Assembly (NCBI RefSeq): GCF_040054535.1
Contig: NC_090777.1
Coordinates: 16,867,001 to 16,931,000 of the forward strand
Direction: 5' to 3'
Length of the DNA: 64,000 bases
Origin: Antennarius striatus
Taxonomy: Eukaryota; Chordata; Actinopteri; Lophiiformes; Antennariidae
Shown here: positions 27,385 to 38,930 of the stretch, one piece after another
How the letters are laid out: each line of letters begins with the position of its first letter
How positions within the stretch are numbered: the first letter of the stretch is position 1
Made by a program: the position numbers and the translations under genes
The notes under the pieces: model-generated
Told to the model about the DNA's origin: nothing
The model's input: the letters and a program-made list of their open reading frames with translations, nothing else
Databases searched by the model: none

Positions 27385-30300
27385 GCTACCGTCCTCTGAG
27401 CCTTCCTGGGCCATATTCGTCTTTTTTGATAGAATTTTCTGAATTTCTATCTAATTTGGCTGCTACCAAAGATAAGGTTATAGTCATAGAAGATTTCAAT
27501 GTTCATTTTGACAGTGTGGGTGATAGTTTCTGCGCTGGATTTAAGTCTATGCTAGATTCTATAGGCTTCTCGCAGTTGGTGGATGGTCCTACCCATAAAC
27601 ACAATCACACCCTCGATCTTATTCTTACCCACGGTGTAGATATAGGACACTTGAATATTTTCCCACAAAATGATTTCTTGTCAGATCACTCCCTAGCTAC
27701 TTTTGACTTTGCCCTAATTAACAATAACCCACAGAATAAAACCATCTTGACTAGATTAATCACTGATTCTGTAATAACTAAATTTAAAGAAAAAATCCCT
27801 TCAGCCTTAGAGTCAGTATGCTCCCCTGTCCCCTATTCCAGTATTAGCCAGAATATTGAATTTCTCACAGACAGTATGGCTAACATCCTAAAAACAACTG
27901 TAGATGACATAGCCCAGTTAAAAAGAAAAAATAGAAAACAGGAAAGGTCAGCCCAGTGGTGTAATTCGTCAGTTCGCGACCTTAAACAGCGCTCCCGCAG
28001 ACTGGAGAGAATCTGTCGATTGACAAAAACTGAGTTAGCTTATTCAACCTGGAAAGACATCTTTATGTCATATAAGAAGGCTCTCGGTAGAAGTAGAAAT
28101 ACTTACTACTTTACATTAATAGAGGAAAAAAAAAAAAAAACAACCCTCGGTTTCTTTTCAGCACCATAGCCAGGCTGACTAAGAAACACAACAGTATCGA
28201 GCCTACCATTCCTTTAAATCTGGAATGTGATGACTTTCTTAGGTTTTTCCAAAACAAAATTACAAATCTTAGAGATGAGATCCATTATTTATTGCCAAAC
28301 ACAAGTAAGTTAGCAGAGGAATCGACTATTTCTGGAAATACCCTGGAGTGTTTTCAACAAATGGAACTCTCCGATTTAAATTCCTTAATTTCCTCTACTA
28401 AACCCACCACCTGTCTACTAGACGAAATTCCAAGTACACTCCTCAAAGAGGTTTTACCATTAATAAAAAAAACCTGTATATCTATAATCAATCAATCCTT
28501 AAAAATTGGTTATGTACCAAAATCTTTCAAAGTAGCTGTGATCAAGCCCCTCCTGAAAAAACCAAACCTAGATGCTGGCATCCTCTCAAATTACAGGCCG
28601 ATCTCTAACTTGCCATTCCTATCTAAGATCCTAGAGAACGTAGTGGCCAAACAGCTAAATGAGTACTTGTTAGAAAACAATCTGTTAGAGGATTTTCAGT
28701 CAGGTTTTAGAACAAACTACAGTACGGAGACTGCACTGCTAAAAGTCACAAATGACCTGTTAACAGCGTCAGATAAAGGTCTTCTGTCTGTTCTAGTCTT
28801 GTTAGACTTGAGAGCAGCATTCGATACTGTTGACCATAATATTCTTTTAAGGAGATTGGAACAGGAAGTTGGGATTAAAAACTCAGCATTAGACTGATTT
28901 AGGTCATATCTATCCGACCAATTTCAGTTGTCTATGTAAATAATAAATCTTCAGATCAAGGGACTGTCACCTGTGGAGTACCTCAAGGATCTGTTCTGGG
29001 GCCAATTCTGTTTAATCTCTATATGTTACCATTGTGAAATACTATAAGGATACATAATATTAATTTTCATTGTTATGCTGATGATACTCAATTATATCCA
29101 TCAATTAAAACAAATGAATCTGATCAGCTAATTAAATTGGAAACCTGCCTCAGGGATATTAAATCCTGGATGCTTCACAATTTCTTAATGATAAACAGTA
29201 ACAAAACTAAAGTTATTATTATTGGGCCAAAGCATCTTAGAGATGATTTATCTAACATTGCAATTCACTTAGATGGCATTGCTCTATCCTCCACCAACGA
29301 AGTCAGGAACTTGGGAGTGATTTTTGATCAAGATCTATCCTTTGATTCTCATATCAAGTTTGTATCCCGGACAGCCTTCTTTCACTTGCAAAATATTGCA
29401 AAAGTTAGACATTTCAAATCCTTTAAAGACGCAGAGAAAATCATTAATGCCTTTGTTTCTTCTAGATTGGATTACTACAATTCCTTATTATCGGGCTGTT
29501 CTAGCTCTTCTATTAGGACTCTACAGTTAGTTCAGAATGCAGCTGCCTGCTTACTGACTCAAACTGGGAGGAGAGAACACATCTCTCCTGTCCTAGCGTC
29601 ACTTCATTGGCTCCCGCTTAATTATAGAATACAATTCAAAGTCCTCATGATCACATATAAAGCTCTCCACTGTAAGGCTCCGTCTTACATTGAAGATCTT
29701 ATTGAAGTGTATCACCCCCCCAGGGCCCTTCGATCCAAGGATGTAGAATTTCTGGTGACCTGTCGGGTTTTTAAGAGTAGAACAGGAGGCAGAAGCTTCA
29801 GCTATCTGGCCCCTCTACTCCGGAACGATCTCCCAGCTTCGGTCCAGGGGGCAAACACCCTTAGCTTATTTAAGAGTAGACTAAAAACCCTCCTATTTGA
29901 TAGAGCCTACAATTAGAAATAACACACACCCCACTAGATATGCTGCTGTAGGCCTAGGCTGATGAAGGTATTTTTCTCCGTCTCTCCCGTTAAAGGGAGA
30001 TACTCTGGAGCTTCTGTCACTTCTTTCTTTATCTTTCAATGCTCCTAGAATTTATTATTATTATCAAATTACACTCTTTGTCCGCACAATACTGCCGCTG
30101 TCTTTGTGCCTCTGTTCCAAAGGTGGAGAACGCGGATGGAAGACAGGATATCGAAAGGCCTGGAAAACCCGCCCCCAATTCAGCGGCAGTGCACTATCGA
30201 CATTAAACTCAAACTGGCCCGATATGCCACTCTCTCACTCTCTCTCTCTCCCTCTGTCTCTTTTACTTGACCTAGCTCTTTCCCCAATGTATTTCTCTTT

Positions 30301-30508
30301 CCCAACCAACAGGTCAAGGTGGATGACCGCCCTCCAGAGCCTGGGCCCTGCCCGGAGTTTCTTCCTAAATGAGGGAGTTTTTCCCTGCCACCATCGCTTA
30401 TGCTTTCTCTGGGGGGCATTGTTGGCTTTCTATCCGTAAAGCGCTTTGAAATGTCTACAGATGTGATTAAGCGTTATATAAATAAAAGTTGATTGACTGA
30501 TTGATGAT
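27385..30508 (+). mobile_element. L2-like LINE, 5'-truncated, inserted in the Gypsy element
   Basis: Plus-strand coding pieces: the end of an apurinic-type endonuclease (27,388-27,720, with IEDFNVHFD and LSDHSLATFDF), a linker, the RT fingers/palm (28,292-28,897, SNYRPISNLPFLSKILE and DLRAAFDTVDHNILL), [14 protein letters not shown] near 28,985, a YADDTQLY catalytic box near 29,073, and the C-terminal domain (29,137-29,916, LDYYNSLLSGC...LQLVQNAAACLLT). An A-run near 28,126-28,140 and stops at about 28,897, 28,937 and 29,035 break the frame. The 3' UTR ends in ATAAATAAAAGTTGATTGAC and a TTGA-type tail. The exact 5' junction is uncertain within about 25 bp. Confidence 0.88.
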
Positions 30509-31444
30509 TCACAGTTGTGGATGAGAGCCACTGAGAGCGCTGATAGTGTCCTCTTTTCCCACATCCATGACATGTGTCATCATTTGCGGGGCACTGACTT
30601 GGGAGGGAGTGATGGGCTTTTGCAACATTTGTGACACTACCTTGCCCCTCTCTCTGGGCTCTTGGGTTAGGCTTTTTCTGATACTGCTGCTTGCCTTTGT
30701 ATGCAACTCTACCAACAGAGTGGGCTTCTGTAGCACATGCAACACCACAAAGACTTGACTGCTAGCACTTAATTTCTTTGCTCTGCCTTGCCTGTTAATT
30801 GCCTTGTCCTTGACCTTTGTCCATCTGCACGCGTTCAGACAATCTTATGTCAGCTCGTCCAACGATGATTCTGTCCCTTATTAATTAATTTTACAGGGCA
30901 CCATACTGTACTTGCAATGTTCTGTTCTGTTTGTGACTACAAAGCAGTCACAAATGAATCCATACTTTAATTTTCTTCTTTCTTCCTCATGTTAAAGCGA
31001 GCTCTTTCATATATCACATTCATGGAAACAATGAAAAAAACATGGAAAGTGTCTCTTAACGCGTGTACGACAGGTTCAGTCCTTTCAAGATGTCATCCGC
31101 CTCGTTGCCCATACAGAACATGAGAGTGCTTACTTGATTCTGCTTAGAGGATGCGTGAAGATTGCTGGTTTGCTGAAAGCGCTCGAACCTCCTTATCCAC
31201 CTTTCCCATTCCTGGGGTTTGCTGAGGTCAAACTGCTCCGGTGGCTGAATGCTGAATGTCGCACCCGGTCCCGGGACAGCTTCATGTCGTATTCCTGATG
31301 CTGAACCACTGTGGCCGGCTGGCAGGCTTGCCTCGTCGCCTCCCATTGGCATCAATTTTGCGTCTGTCCTTAACTTTCTTGAAAGTCTTCTGAATCAGTA
31401 AACGGAACTCTAACACTCACTTGTAGTCTTCTGACAAAATGTTG

Positions 31445-31600
31445 TGTTATACTTTTGTTAATAGGAAGCACAGGCTCTGCAACGAGGAGGTTATTCTCAC
31501 TGTTGCCTTTATTGAATAACCCGTCCATGTTAGATCAGAGCTAACCATCCCCTGGGTTCATGCTCCTGCGTGATCCCATCTACTCCAAGAGGAGTGAGCA
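31445..31600 (-). repeat. LTR copy 2 (5' LTR of the nested Gypsy)
   Basis: Partner of 25,820-25,968. The true LTR may extend rightwards to about 31,650, because the minus strand there continues with TTAAATAAACATAAGGG, a TATA-like sequence. I could not fix the terminal dinucleotide or a target duplication. Confidence 0.75.
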
Positions 31601-32976
31601 GACTAAACCCTTATGTTTATTTAAGAATACACCACACACATAACTCCATCAATCAAGGATCAAACTATCCAAGTGAATAAAGAAATGGAATATGGAATCA
31701 ACTAAAAATAAAAAAAAATTAAGGTTGACTCAATTCTCAACTAAATTGATCAAGATTAGGTTAGTTTTTGATGAGGAGATCCTGCCTGTCCTTGAACACA
31801 CCAACTGGATACCCTCTCTATCATCCAAGATGCTCGGTTATGTCATACAACACAGCAACTAAGCCATCGCACTTCTAAGTATGGTATGGCACATCCACAT
31901 GGTTGGAGCCCATCTCCTGCAAAAACAGCTAGCTGACGGCGATTCAGGCCACACGCGCGAATGAAGTTCACTGTTTTCATGACGGTAGTCACGATGCCAT
32001 CCAACCCCAACACTTTCTCACATAAAGCATCTTGATGGATAATGAAATGATATGTTATCAGAGGCGTGTGGCAGTTCATTTTTTGTACTTTCCCCTTTAT
32101 TAATCCAACCAAGCCTGTTTTCCCGCCACAAATTGCCAGCGCACTGTCTGTAGTTTAGTCACGGACTTCTCAACCCCATCAAAAATGTCCTGTCCCGTCG
32201 TCATCCCATGCATTGCAGCTACATCCCACAGCTCCTCAGTGACAGAGAGGTCTTACTTCACACCTCTAATAAGAATTGATATCGAGGCTGTATCCATGTT
32301 GTCTGTGCTGTCGTCATCAGCTAATGAAAAAGCTATGTAGCCTCCTCAGCGAGCTGTGTTGCTAGGTTTTCTGCCAGTTCCTTAACTCAGCGATGGAGTT
32401 TCTTTATAAGCTAACATTTCTCAAATTCTGTATCTGGTTGGGACACACCTGCTCACAGACCTTCAGCATGCACTTCTTCAAACCATTCCCTTTGAAAAAG
32501 ACTTGGAAGTGTGGGCGATTTCTTAAGCCATAATAAAGATTTTTTGGATTTCGTGAACAGACTGCTGAAACTGCAGTTTACCTTTTAATTTTTGGGCAAT
32601 TTTTCCTTTTCTTGAAGGCTAGCTTTGGTGAATTTAGCTCCGTGTTTCATGTCAAAATGCCGGCTGAGATTGTACTCATAACACAAAAGACATACCGGTC
32701 TTTCTCCTTGAAGCACAAATAAGTATTCGTCTTCCCGTCTTTCTTGAAACAGTCTTCCATCTCCATTAGCTTTTCTCTTCCTGGACATTTTGGGATTACT
32801 GTATTACTGTATTTAATTGTCAATTTCATTTGTTGGCATTGATGTGGAAACACTGCTGTGCAGTGAGCCATCACTTTGTTTTTATTTCAGTCGGCTGGCA
32901 TTGTGGGAAATGCAGTTTTTGGTCAAAGGATGCTTTCTTTCTTTTTTTTTTAGGTAAAAAGCATGCTTTTTATTTA

Positions 32977-33516
32977 CCGTATTGGCCCGAATATAAGACG
33001 ACCCTGATTATAAGACGACCCCCTCTTTTTCAAGACTCAAGTTTGAAAAAGACTTTTTGAACACCAAATTGCATTTTTATACAGAAAATAATTACAGTAC
33101 ATCTCCGTACATTGCACTCTGTGACACCATATTTCACAGACGCTTTGCAATTGTTTGATGACTGCCTCATTTATCACCATCATCTTGAAGTTTGCATCAT
33201 AACTTCTCCTCAGCTGCGGGTTAACCTGGCCGATCATCAATCCATTTTTCTCCAGATTGTCGTTGCCTTTCTCAATTTTCCGTTTATTTCTTCTCTTATT
33301 TACTTCTGTTTTCGTTCTAACCGCTATTTTTCATTTTTCTTCTTCGTGACAGGGGTTCGCTTTTGCCTAGGGAGTTAAGTTCAGCATTCGCTTTAAAGAT
33401 ATCTGGCGCATCTAGCAATGTGAATGGGTATAATGTGTAGACCCCGAATGTAAGAAGATCCCCTTTTCAGTCTTATTTCAATGCAAAAACACTGTCTTAT
33501 ATTCAGGCCAATACGG
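32977..33516 (-). mobile_element. pogo/Tigger-type element with terminal inverted repeats
   Basis: The ends CCGTATTGGCCCGAATATAA and its complement (TTATATTCAGGCCAATACGG) are inverted repeats of over 20 bp, flanked by TA dinucleotides as in Tc1/mariner-superfamily insertions. The minus frame 33,240-33,037 keeps RRSYDANFKMMVINEAV, which resembles the N-terminal DNA-binding part of pogo-type transposases. No DDE domain remains, so it is a non-autonomous remnant inside the hAT. Confidence 0.8.
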
Positions 33517-33618
33517 TATATTTATTGTTAGAGCTTTCACTGTTTATGCCCTTGCAGGCCACACAAAATCATAAGGCGGGACACATTTGGCCCGCGTGCC
33601 TCGTGTTTGACACATGTG

Positions 33619-34684
33619 CTGTAAATACTGCACATTCCCAGAAAATCTGGGTCCAACATTGGTGTTGACCAACGTGGCAGACCAGATTCCTCCTCTGATT
33701 ACGAAGAGGATCAAATCATCCCAATGCTCCTCTGGTCTGAGTCCTGCATTAGTCTAGAAGCCAGCAGTGATAATATCATCATACAGTATGTCAGCCCTTA
33801 TGACATTGAATGTCCATGCTGTGATGTGTATGACCTGGAGAGGTTTGTACTCACGTGCCGTAAGGAGGTGGGATCAAAACCATAGCTGTTCTACTACCTT
33901 TCCTCCCTCCTTCACCCACACATATAGGGCCAGGTTGTCGGTCTCTTACCCTCCCTATCTCCCCAGTACCCTTGCTCTGGGCGCATCTAATTGAAAGCAA
34001 TCTTGGGGCTGAAAGAGTTCCGTTTCTTCTCTAATCCCTCCACTGGGGGAGGCTCACATGTTCCCAATTACTCCCACCCCTCCCAGAACACTGGGTCCCC
34101 TCTCTGCTCTCTTCAGCCATCTCACCGGCCTGCTCCTCTGCCAACGGTCCGGCCTGGGCCCTTTTTCAGCAGTTTATGTTATTAAACACACACTGCAGAG
34201 TTCCTGTCCTTCACATGTGCCTGGAGATGTTATCTCCCTTGCCGCCGTATTTAGTTACCTCCAAAATATTCCATAAATTAGATTGGGATTGGCAATTTGG
34301 AATATAGAGGTGGAGGCAGAGGTGGTCAGGGATTGTCTGAGAATGGGAGGGAGCGGGGCCAGCAGCGAGTTGAGGATCAGGAAAGTGTAGCCTAAGTAAT
34401 ATCATGGGAGAATCTCCTTGCGTTTACACTAAATAAAAGACCAGTGGGAGGTATTTCCCACACAAAGTGAACAGAGGAGCAGTGGAGGGTGCTTAAAGCC
34501 TTTAGGACAAGGAATAGATGAGACAAAAATCCAGTTTGTATTTGGATAGAGATTCTTTTGGGTGGTGGAGTTTCATATCGAGTGTTAAAGGAGTTAGATG
34601 GTGCATTTATAGGACCTGCAGGGATGTGGTGCAGTGAGACGCACATCCCCTCCTGTAATTGAACGCGGCCGTATATAGACAAGT
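33619..34684. other. Right flank of the hAT: possible continuation of the first Gypsy, then unassigned sequence
   Basis: If the hAT split a Gypsy relic, bases from about 33,627 should continue the sequence left at 25,558. The first ~250 bp are charged coding-like sequence without a clear motif. From about 33,900 to 34,680 nothing was recognised. Confidence 0.35.
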
Positions 34685-34728
34685 TATTTTTCTTCTTCTT
34701 CTACTTTTAGCTTTTCCCTTGAAGGGTC

Positions 34729-34814
34729 AAAGGCCTGGAAATCCTGCCCCCAATTCAGCGACAGCGCACTATGGACATGAAACTCAAACTGGCCTATCTG
34801 CCACTCTCTCACTC

Positions 34815-34879
<65 letters not shown>

Positions 34880-35108
34880 CTCTTTTACTTGACATATCTC
34901 TTTCCCCAATGTATTTCTATTTCCCAACCAACAGGTCAAGGCGGATGACCGCCCTCCAGAGCCTGGGTCCTGCCCAATGAGGGAGTTTTTCCCCGCCACC
35001 GTCGCTTATGCTTGCTCTGGAGGGCATTGTTGGCTTTCTGTCTGTAAAGCGCTTTGGGATGTCTTCAGATGTGATTTAGCGCTATATAAATAAAAGTTGA
35101 TTGATTGA
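34729..35108 (+). mobile_element. L2-like LINE 3' UTR fragment inserted in the RTE 3' end
   Basis: Closely matches the 3' UTR of the L2 copy at 30,155-30,500, from AAAGGCCTGGAAA to ATAAATAAAAGTTGATTGATTG. It is severely 5'-truncated and interrupts the RTE sequence, with GGTC on both sides of the insertion. It contains a ~58-bp CT microsatellite. Confidence 0.88.
34818..34876. repeat. (CT)n microsatellite inside the L2 3' UTR
   Basis: About 58 bp of CT repeats, where the sister L2 copy has only about 12 bp (30,239-30,251). The Ser-Leu reading frame across it is an artefact. Confidence 0.95.
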
Positions 35109-36671
35109 TAGGTGGTCGCCACAGCGAATCAGTTGCCTCCATCTAACCCTGTTTTCTGCATCCTCTTCTCTCACACCAACTGCCTTCCTGTCCTCTTTCA
35201 CTACATCCATAAACCTCCTCTTTGGTCTTCCTCTAGGCCTCCTGCCTGGCAGTTCAAAACTCAGCATCCTTCTACCAATATATTCACTATCTCTCCTCTG
35301 GACATGTCCAAACCATCTCAGTCTCGCCTCTCTGTATTTATCTCCAAAACCTCTTACATGTGCGGTCCCTCTGATGTACTATTTCTTGATCCTATCCATC
35401 CTGGTCACTCCCAAAGAGAACCTCAGCATCTTCATCTCTGCTACCTCCAGCTCTGTCTCCTGTCTTTTCCTCAGTGACACTGTCTGTAGACCAAACAACA
35501 TCGCTGGTCTCACCACAGTTTTGTACACCTTTCCTTTCATTTTAGCTGAAACTCTTCTATCACACATCACACCTGACAGTTTTTCTCCACCCTTTCCATC
35601 CTGCCTGTACACACTTCTTCACCTCTTTTCCACGTGCTGCATTGATCTGCTATTGACCCTAAGTACTTAAAATCCTCCACCTACTTGATCTCTTCTCCCT
35701 GTAACCTCACTCTTCCACTTGGGTCCCTATCATCCACACACATGAACTCTGTCTTACTACGGCTAACCTTCATTCCTCTCCTTTCCAGGATAAACCTCCA
35801 CCTCTCTAGCTTCTCCTCCACCTATTCCCTACTCTCACTACAGATCACAATGTCATCTGCAAACATCATAGTCCATGGAGATTCCTGTCTAACCTTGTCT
35901 GTCAGCCTGTCCATCACCATAGCGAACAAGAAGGGGCTCAGAGCTGATCCCTGATGAAGTTCCACCTCCACCTTGAACTCCTCTGTCACACCTACAGCAC
36001 ACCTCACCAGTCTTATAGTCCTCATACATGTCCTGCACTGCTCTAATATACTTCTCTGCCACTCCAGACTTCCTCAAACAATGCCAAACATTTTCTCTGG
36101 GCACCCTGTCATAAGCTTTCTCCAGATCTACGAAAACACAGTGCAGCTCCCTCTGGCCTTATCTGTACTTCTATATCAACATCCTCAAAGCAAATACTGT
36201 ATCTGTAGTACTCTTTTTTGGCATGAAACCATACTGCTGCTCACAAATGCTCACTTCTGCCCTTAGTCTAGCTTCAGCTACTCTTTCCCATAACTTCATT
36301 GTATGGCTCATCAGCTTTATTCCTCTGTAGTTGCCACAACTCTGCACATCTCCCTTGTTCTTAAAAATGGGCACCAACACACTTCTCCTCCATTCCTCAG
36401 GCATCTTCTCACTATCTAATATCCTGTTGAACAACCCAGTCAGAAACTCTTCTGCCACCTCTCCTAGACACTTCCATACCTCCACAGATATATCATCAGG
36501 ACCGACTGCCTTTCCACTCTTCATCCTCTTTGGTGCCCTCCTCACTTCATCCTGACTAATCTTTGCTACTTCCTGGTCCACAACAGCCACCTCTTCTAGT
36601 CTTTGTTCTCTCTCATTTTCCACGTTCATCAACTCTTCAAAGTACTCTTTCCATCTTCCCATCACACTACT

Positions 36672-36790
36672 GCAGGGCTCGAAATTAACTTTTTTTCTTG
36701 GTAGCACTGGTGCTCCCAAATTTAGAAGTTAGTAGCACCAGCAAAGACTTTAGGAGCACCTACCCAAAAGCAAGGCAGTGACGGAGCGAT
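36672..36790. mobile_element. Terminal fragment of a second hAT-like DNA transposon
   Basis: CAGGGCTCGAAATTAAC at 36,672 has the CAGGG start typical of hAT termini and continues with GGTAGCACTGGTGCTCC. The opposite terminus was not found within the following 4 kb, so the element is truncated or its far end has been lost. Confidence 0.5.
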
Positions 36791-37009
36791 AGAGACGCTC
36801 ACACCACACCAACTGCAGAGCTGCCCCAGTCCCCCGGGCCCGAGGGATCCCAAAGGCGACGCCCCCGTGGGCAGACCAGACACAACTCCCAGTGTGGAGG
36901 GCCCCCAAGAGGAAACAGTGGACCTAAAAACTAAAATAGTAAGACAGTGGAATAAAAACAGACAATAATGATGAAATGTATAAAAATGTTGGGGTTTAGA
37001 AAATTTTAA

Positions 37010-38930
37010 AGTAATAAAATGCACAAGGCTTAAAATAAAATAAATAAAAATGGAAATAAATAAAATAAAAATGATTGAAGGGATACAAGTAGTAAGATAA
37101 GGGAAATAAGAGAGAAAAATAAATCAGTTAAAAGCCAAATTAAAAAGGTGAGTTTTGAGCTTCCTTTTGAAAATATTAACAGTCTCTGAGGCCCTGAGGT
37201 TCTCTGGGAGGCTGTTCCACAGATAAGGGCCATAATGGCTGAATGCAGCCTCACCGTGGGTTTTTATTATAACTTGTGGTATGGTTAAAAGGCTGGTGCC
37301 AGAGGTCCGCGAGGGTTGATATGATAAAAGCAGGTCAGATAGATAAGACGGTCCAAGACCGTTAAGACATTTAAAAACTAATAAGAGAACCTTAAAATCA
37401 ATCCTGAAGCGGACGGGGAGCCAATGCAGAGATTTTAAAACTGCGTAATGTGCTCCCGCCCTCTGGTCCTCATCAGCATGTGTGCGGCTGAGTTTTGTAA
37501 AAATTGTAGATTATTAATACTCTTTTTTAGAAGACCAGAGAGCAGGGTATTACAATAATCTAATCTACAGGAGATAAAAGAATGCATCAGCACCTCCGTG
37601 CTGGCCTGAGAGAGAAACGGGCGGACTCTGGCTATATTCTTAAGATGGTAAAAACCTATCTTTGCAATATTTTTTATGCATGGAATAAAAGTGAGCTCAG
37701 AGTCAAAAATAACGCATATTGTGCGGGTTTAAAATCTTGTAGTTTTGGTAAAAGTTTCTCTCTCTGGCCTTCAGGACCTATAACTAAAACCTCTGTTTTG
37801 TCCTGGTTGAGCTGTAGGAAGTAATCTGCCATCCATGACTTGATATCTAAAATACAGTTAAAAAGGGCATCAATTGGCCCTGAGTCATCAGGAGACACGG
37901 CAAAGTACAGCTGTGTATCATCGGCATAGCTATGGAAGCTGATGCCATGTCTCCTGCTGACATCCCTCAAGGGAAGCATGTAAAGATTAAAAAGAACTGG
38001 ACCTAAAATTGACCCTTAAGGCACCCCACACCTAATTTCATGTGTTCTGGAGGAACATGTATCCATACTTACAAAGAAACATCGATCTGTGAGATAAGAA
38101 TGAAACCAGTTATAAACAGTACCAGAGAGGCCCACCAGGTTTCTCAGTCTATTCAATAAAATGGAGTGATCTACTGTATCAAAGGCAACACTTAAATCCA
38201 GTAGTACCAAGACAGTGAGTTTTTGTGAGTCTGCGTTACACCTGAAGTCATTTAAAATCTTTAAAAGGGCTGTCTCGGTAGGTTATGACCAGGTCCAGGG
38301 TGTGTCCCCTGTAGTGAGTCGGATGTGTTACATGTTGATTAAAATCCATGCAGTTTAAAAGGTTTAAAAATTATCTCGACAATGGGTCAGAGATGTTATC
38401 AATGTGCAGATTAAAATCACCAGTTATTAAAATTCTGTTATAGGTGGTGTGTATTGTTGATAAAAGCTCAGGAAATTCACTGATAAAAGAAGTGGAGTGC
38501 TGGGGTGGTCTGTAAACAGTTATGGAAAGGAGGACTTCTAAAAACAAAGGCATGGAGCTCAAACGATGAGTAGCTGTTAAAAAAGACTTCCTTTGAATTT
38601 AATGTCTTTCTAGAGATCGAAGCAGTTCCGCCTCCTCTTTTACCACCCCTGGTAGAAAATAAGAAGTTAAAATCTGGTGGGCAGGCCTCGGTGAGAACAA
38701 CTGGTGCGTCAGTGCCAAGCCATGTCTCTGTTAAAAGAATGCAATCTAGCATACAGTCTAAAATCAGGTCATTCATAATAAAAGATTTGTTCACAAGGGA
38801 AAGAACATTTAAAAGTACCATGTTGATGGTGACAGGTGGTTTACGGACTGTACAGGTGGATTGATGATGTTTTGGGAGAGGTCTGAGGTTATTGAAGTTC
38901 ACCGAGTGAATCACTGCAAAAGTTCAAGGC
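37010..38930 (-). mobile_element. L2/Maui-like LINE, minus strand, internally deleted
   Basis: In minus order: endonuclease (38,914-38,371, LNVLSLVNKSFIMNDLILD, LLTETWLG, then YRPPQHSTSFISEF and ITGDFNLHID), a jump past the RT N-terminus, LLDLSVAFDTVDHSILLNRL (38,210), SYADDTQLYF (near 37,925), LDYCNTLLSGL (near 37,560) and LWNSLPENLRASE...KRKLKTHLF near 37,160. The missing RT fingers and several frameshifts show it is dead. The AT-rich tail ends near 37,010-37,030. Bases 36,790-37,010 are GC-rich, unassigned sequence. Confidence 0.82.

Larger units (their letters stand above)
25820..31600 (-). mobile_element. Internally deleted Gypsy-type LTR retrotransposon, minus strand
   Basis: In minus order it has an LTR (31,600-31,445), a gag segment (31,355-31,056: FDLSKPQEWERWIRRFERF), a degenerate zinc knuckle near 30,580-30,540, a protease with FKIDTGADVTVV (near 27,300), a reverse transcriptase N-part (26,950-26,780), a further RT part with FGRFYFNRLAFGLASVPEQF (26,562-26,263), the post-RT segment (26,144-25,975: LHSFLGTVDQLGKFVPQL) and a second LTR (25,968-25,820). 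RNase H and integrase are missing. The catalytic MDD box reads MDN. An L2 LINE splits it between knuckle and protease, and a 140-bp repeat splits the RT. It cannot be active. Confidence 0.85.
25559..33618 (-). mobile_element. hAT (Charlie-like, GTF2IRD2/ZBED-related) transposon carrying nested insertions
   Basis: The left end CAGGGGTGTCAAACTCATTT (25,559) and the right end ...GTGTTTGACACATGTG are inverted repeats typical of Charlie-type hAT elements. Flanking octamers CTCTAAAT (25,551) and CTGTAAAT (33,619) agree at 7 of 8, fitting the 8-bp hAT duplication. The minus strand encodes a BED-finger-like N-terminus (32,788-32,588: CLLCYEYN...HFDMKHG) and a transposase segment (32,112-31,830: [31 protein letters not shown]). 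Frameshifts and deletions kill it. It hosts a Gypsy element (25,820-31,600) and a pogo element (32,977-33,516). The stretch 32,112-32,585 is decayed transposase in mixed frames. Confidence 0.8.
34685..36671 (-). mobile_element. RTE-like LINE, decayed, with nested L2 fragment
   Basis: On the minus strand the coding pieces run from about 36,671 to 35,120: RT N-part (MKSGKAVGPDDISVEVWKCL, VLVPIFKNKGDVQSCGNYRG), [19 protein letters not shown], the catalytic FADDIVICSESRE near 35,840, then MLRFSLGVTRMDRI and the terminal GRPKRRFMDVVKED...RWRQLIRCGD. Several frameshifts separate them. The 3' end reads through GTGGCGACC at about 35,112 and resumes at about 34,728 beyond an inserted L2 fragment, ending in a GAAGAAGAA tail near 34,690. 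The 5' side is cut by a hAT end at 36,672. Confidence 0.85.

Noticed and set aside
35101-35670. Plus-strand frame of 189 codons
   Set aside because: Antisense shadow of the minus-strand RTE LINE, whose reverse-transcriptase motifs are clear.
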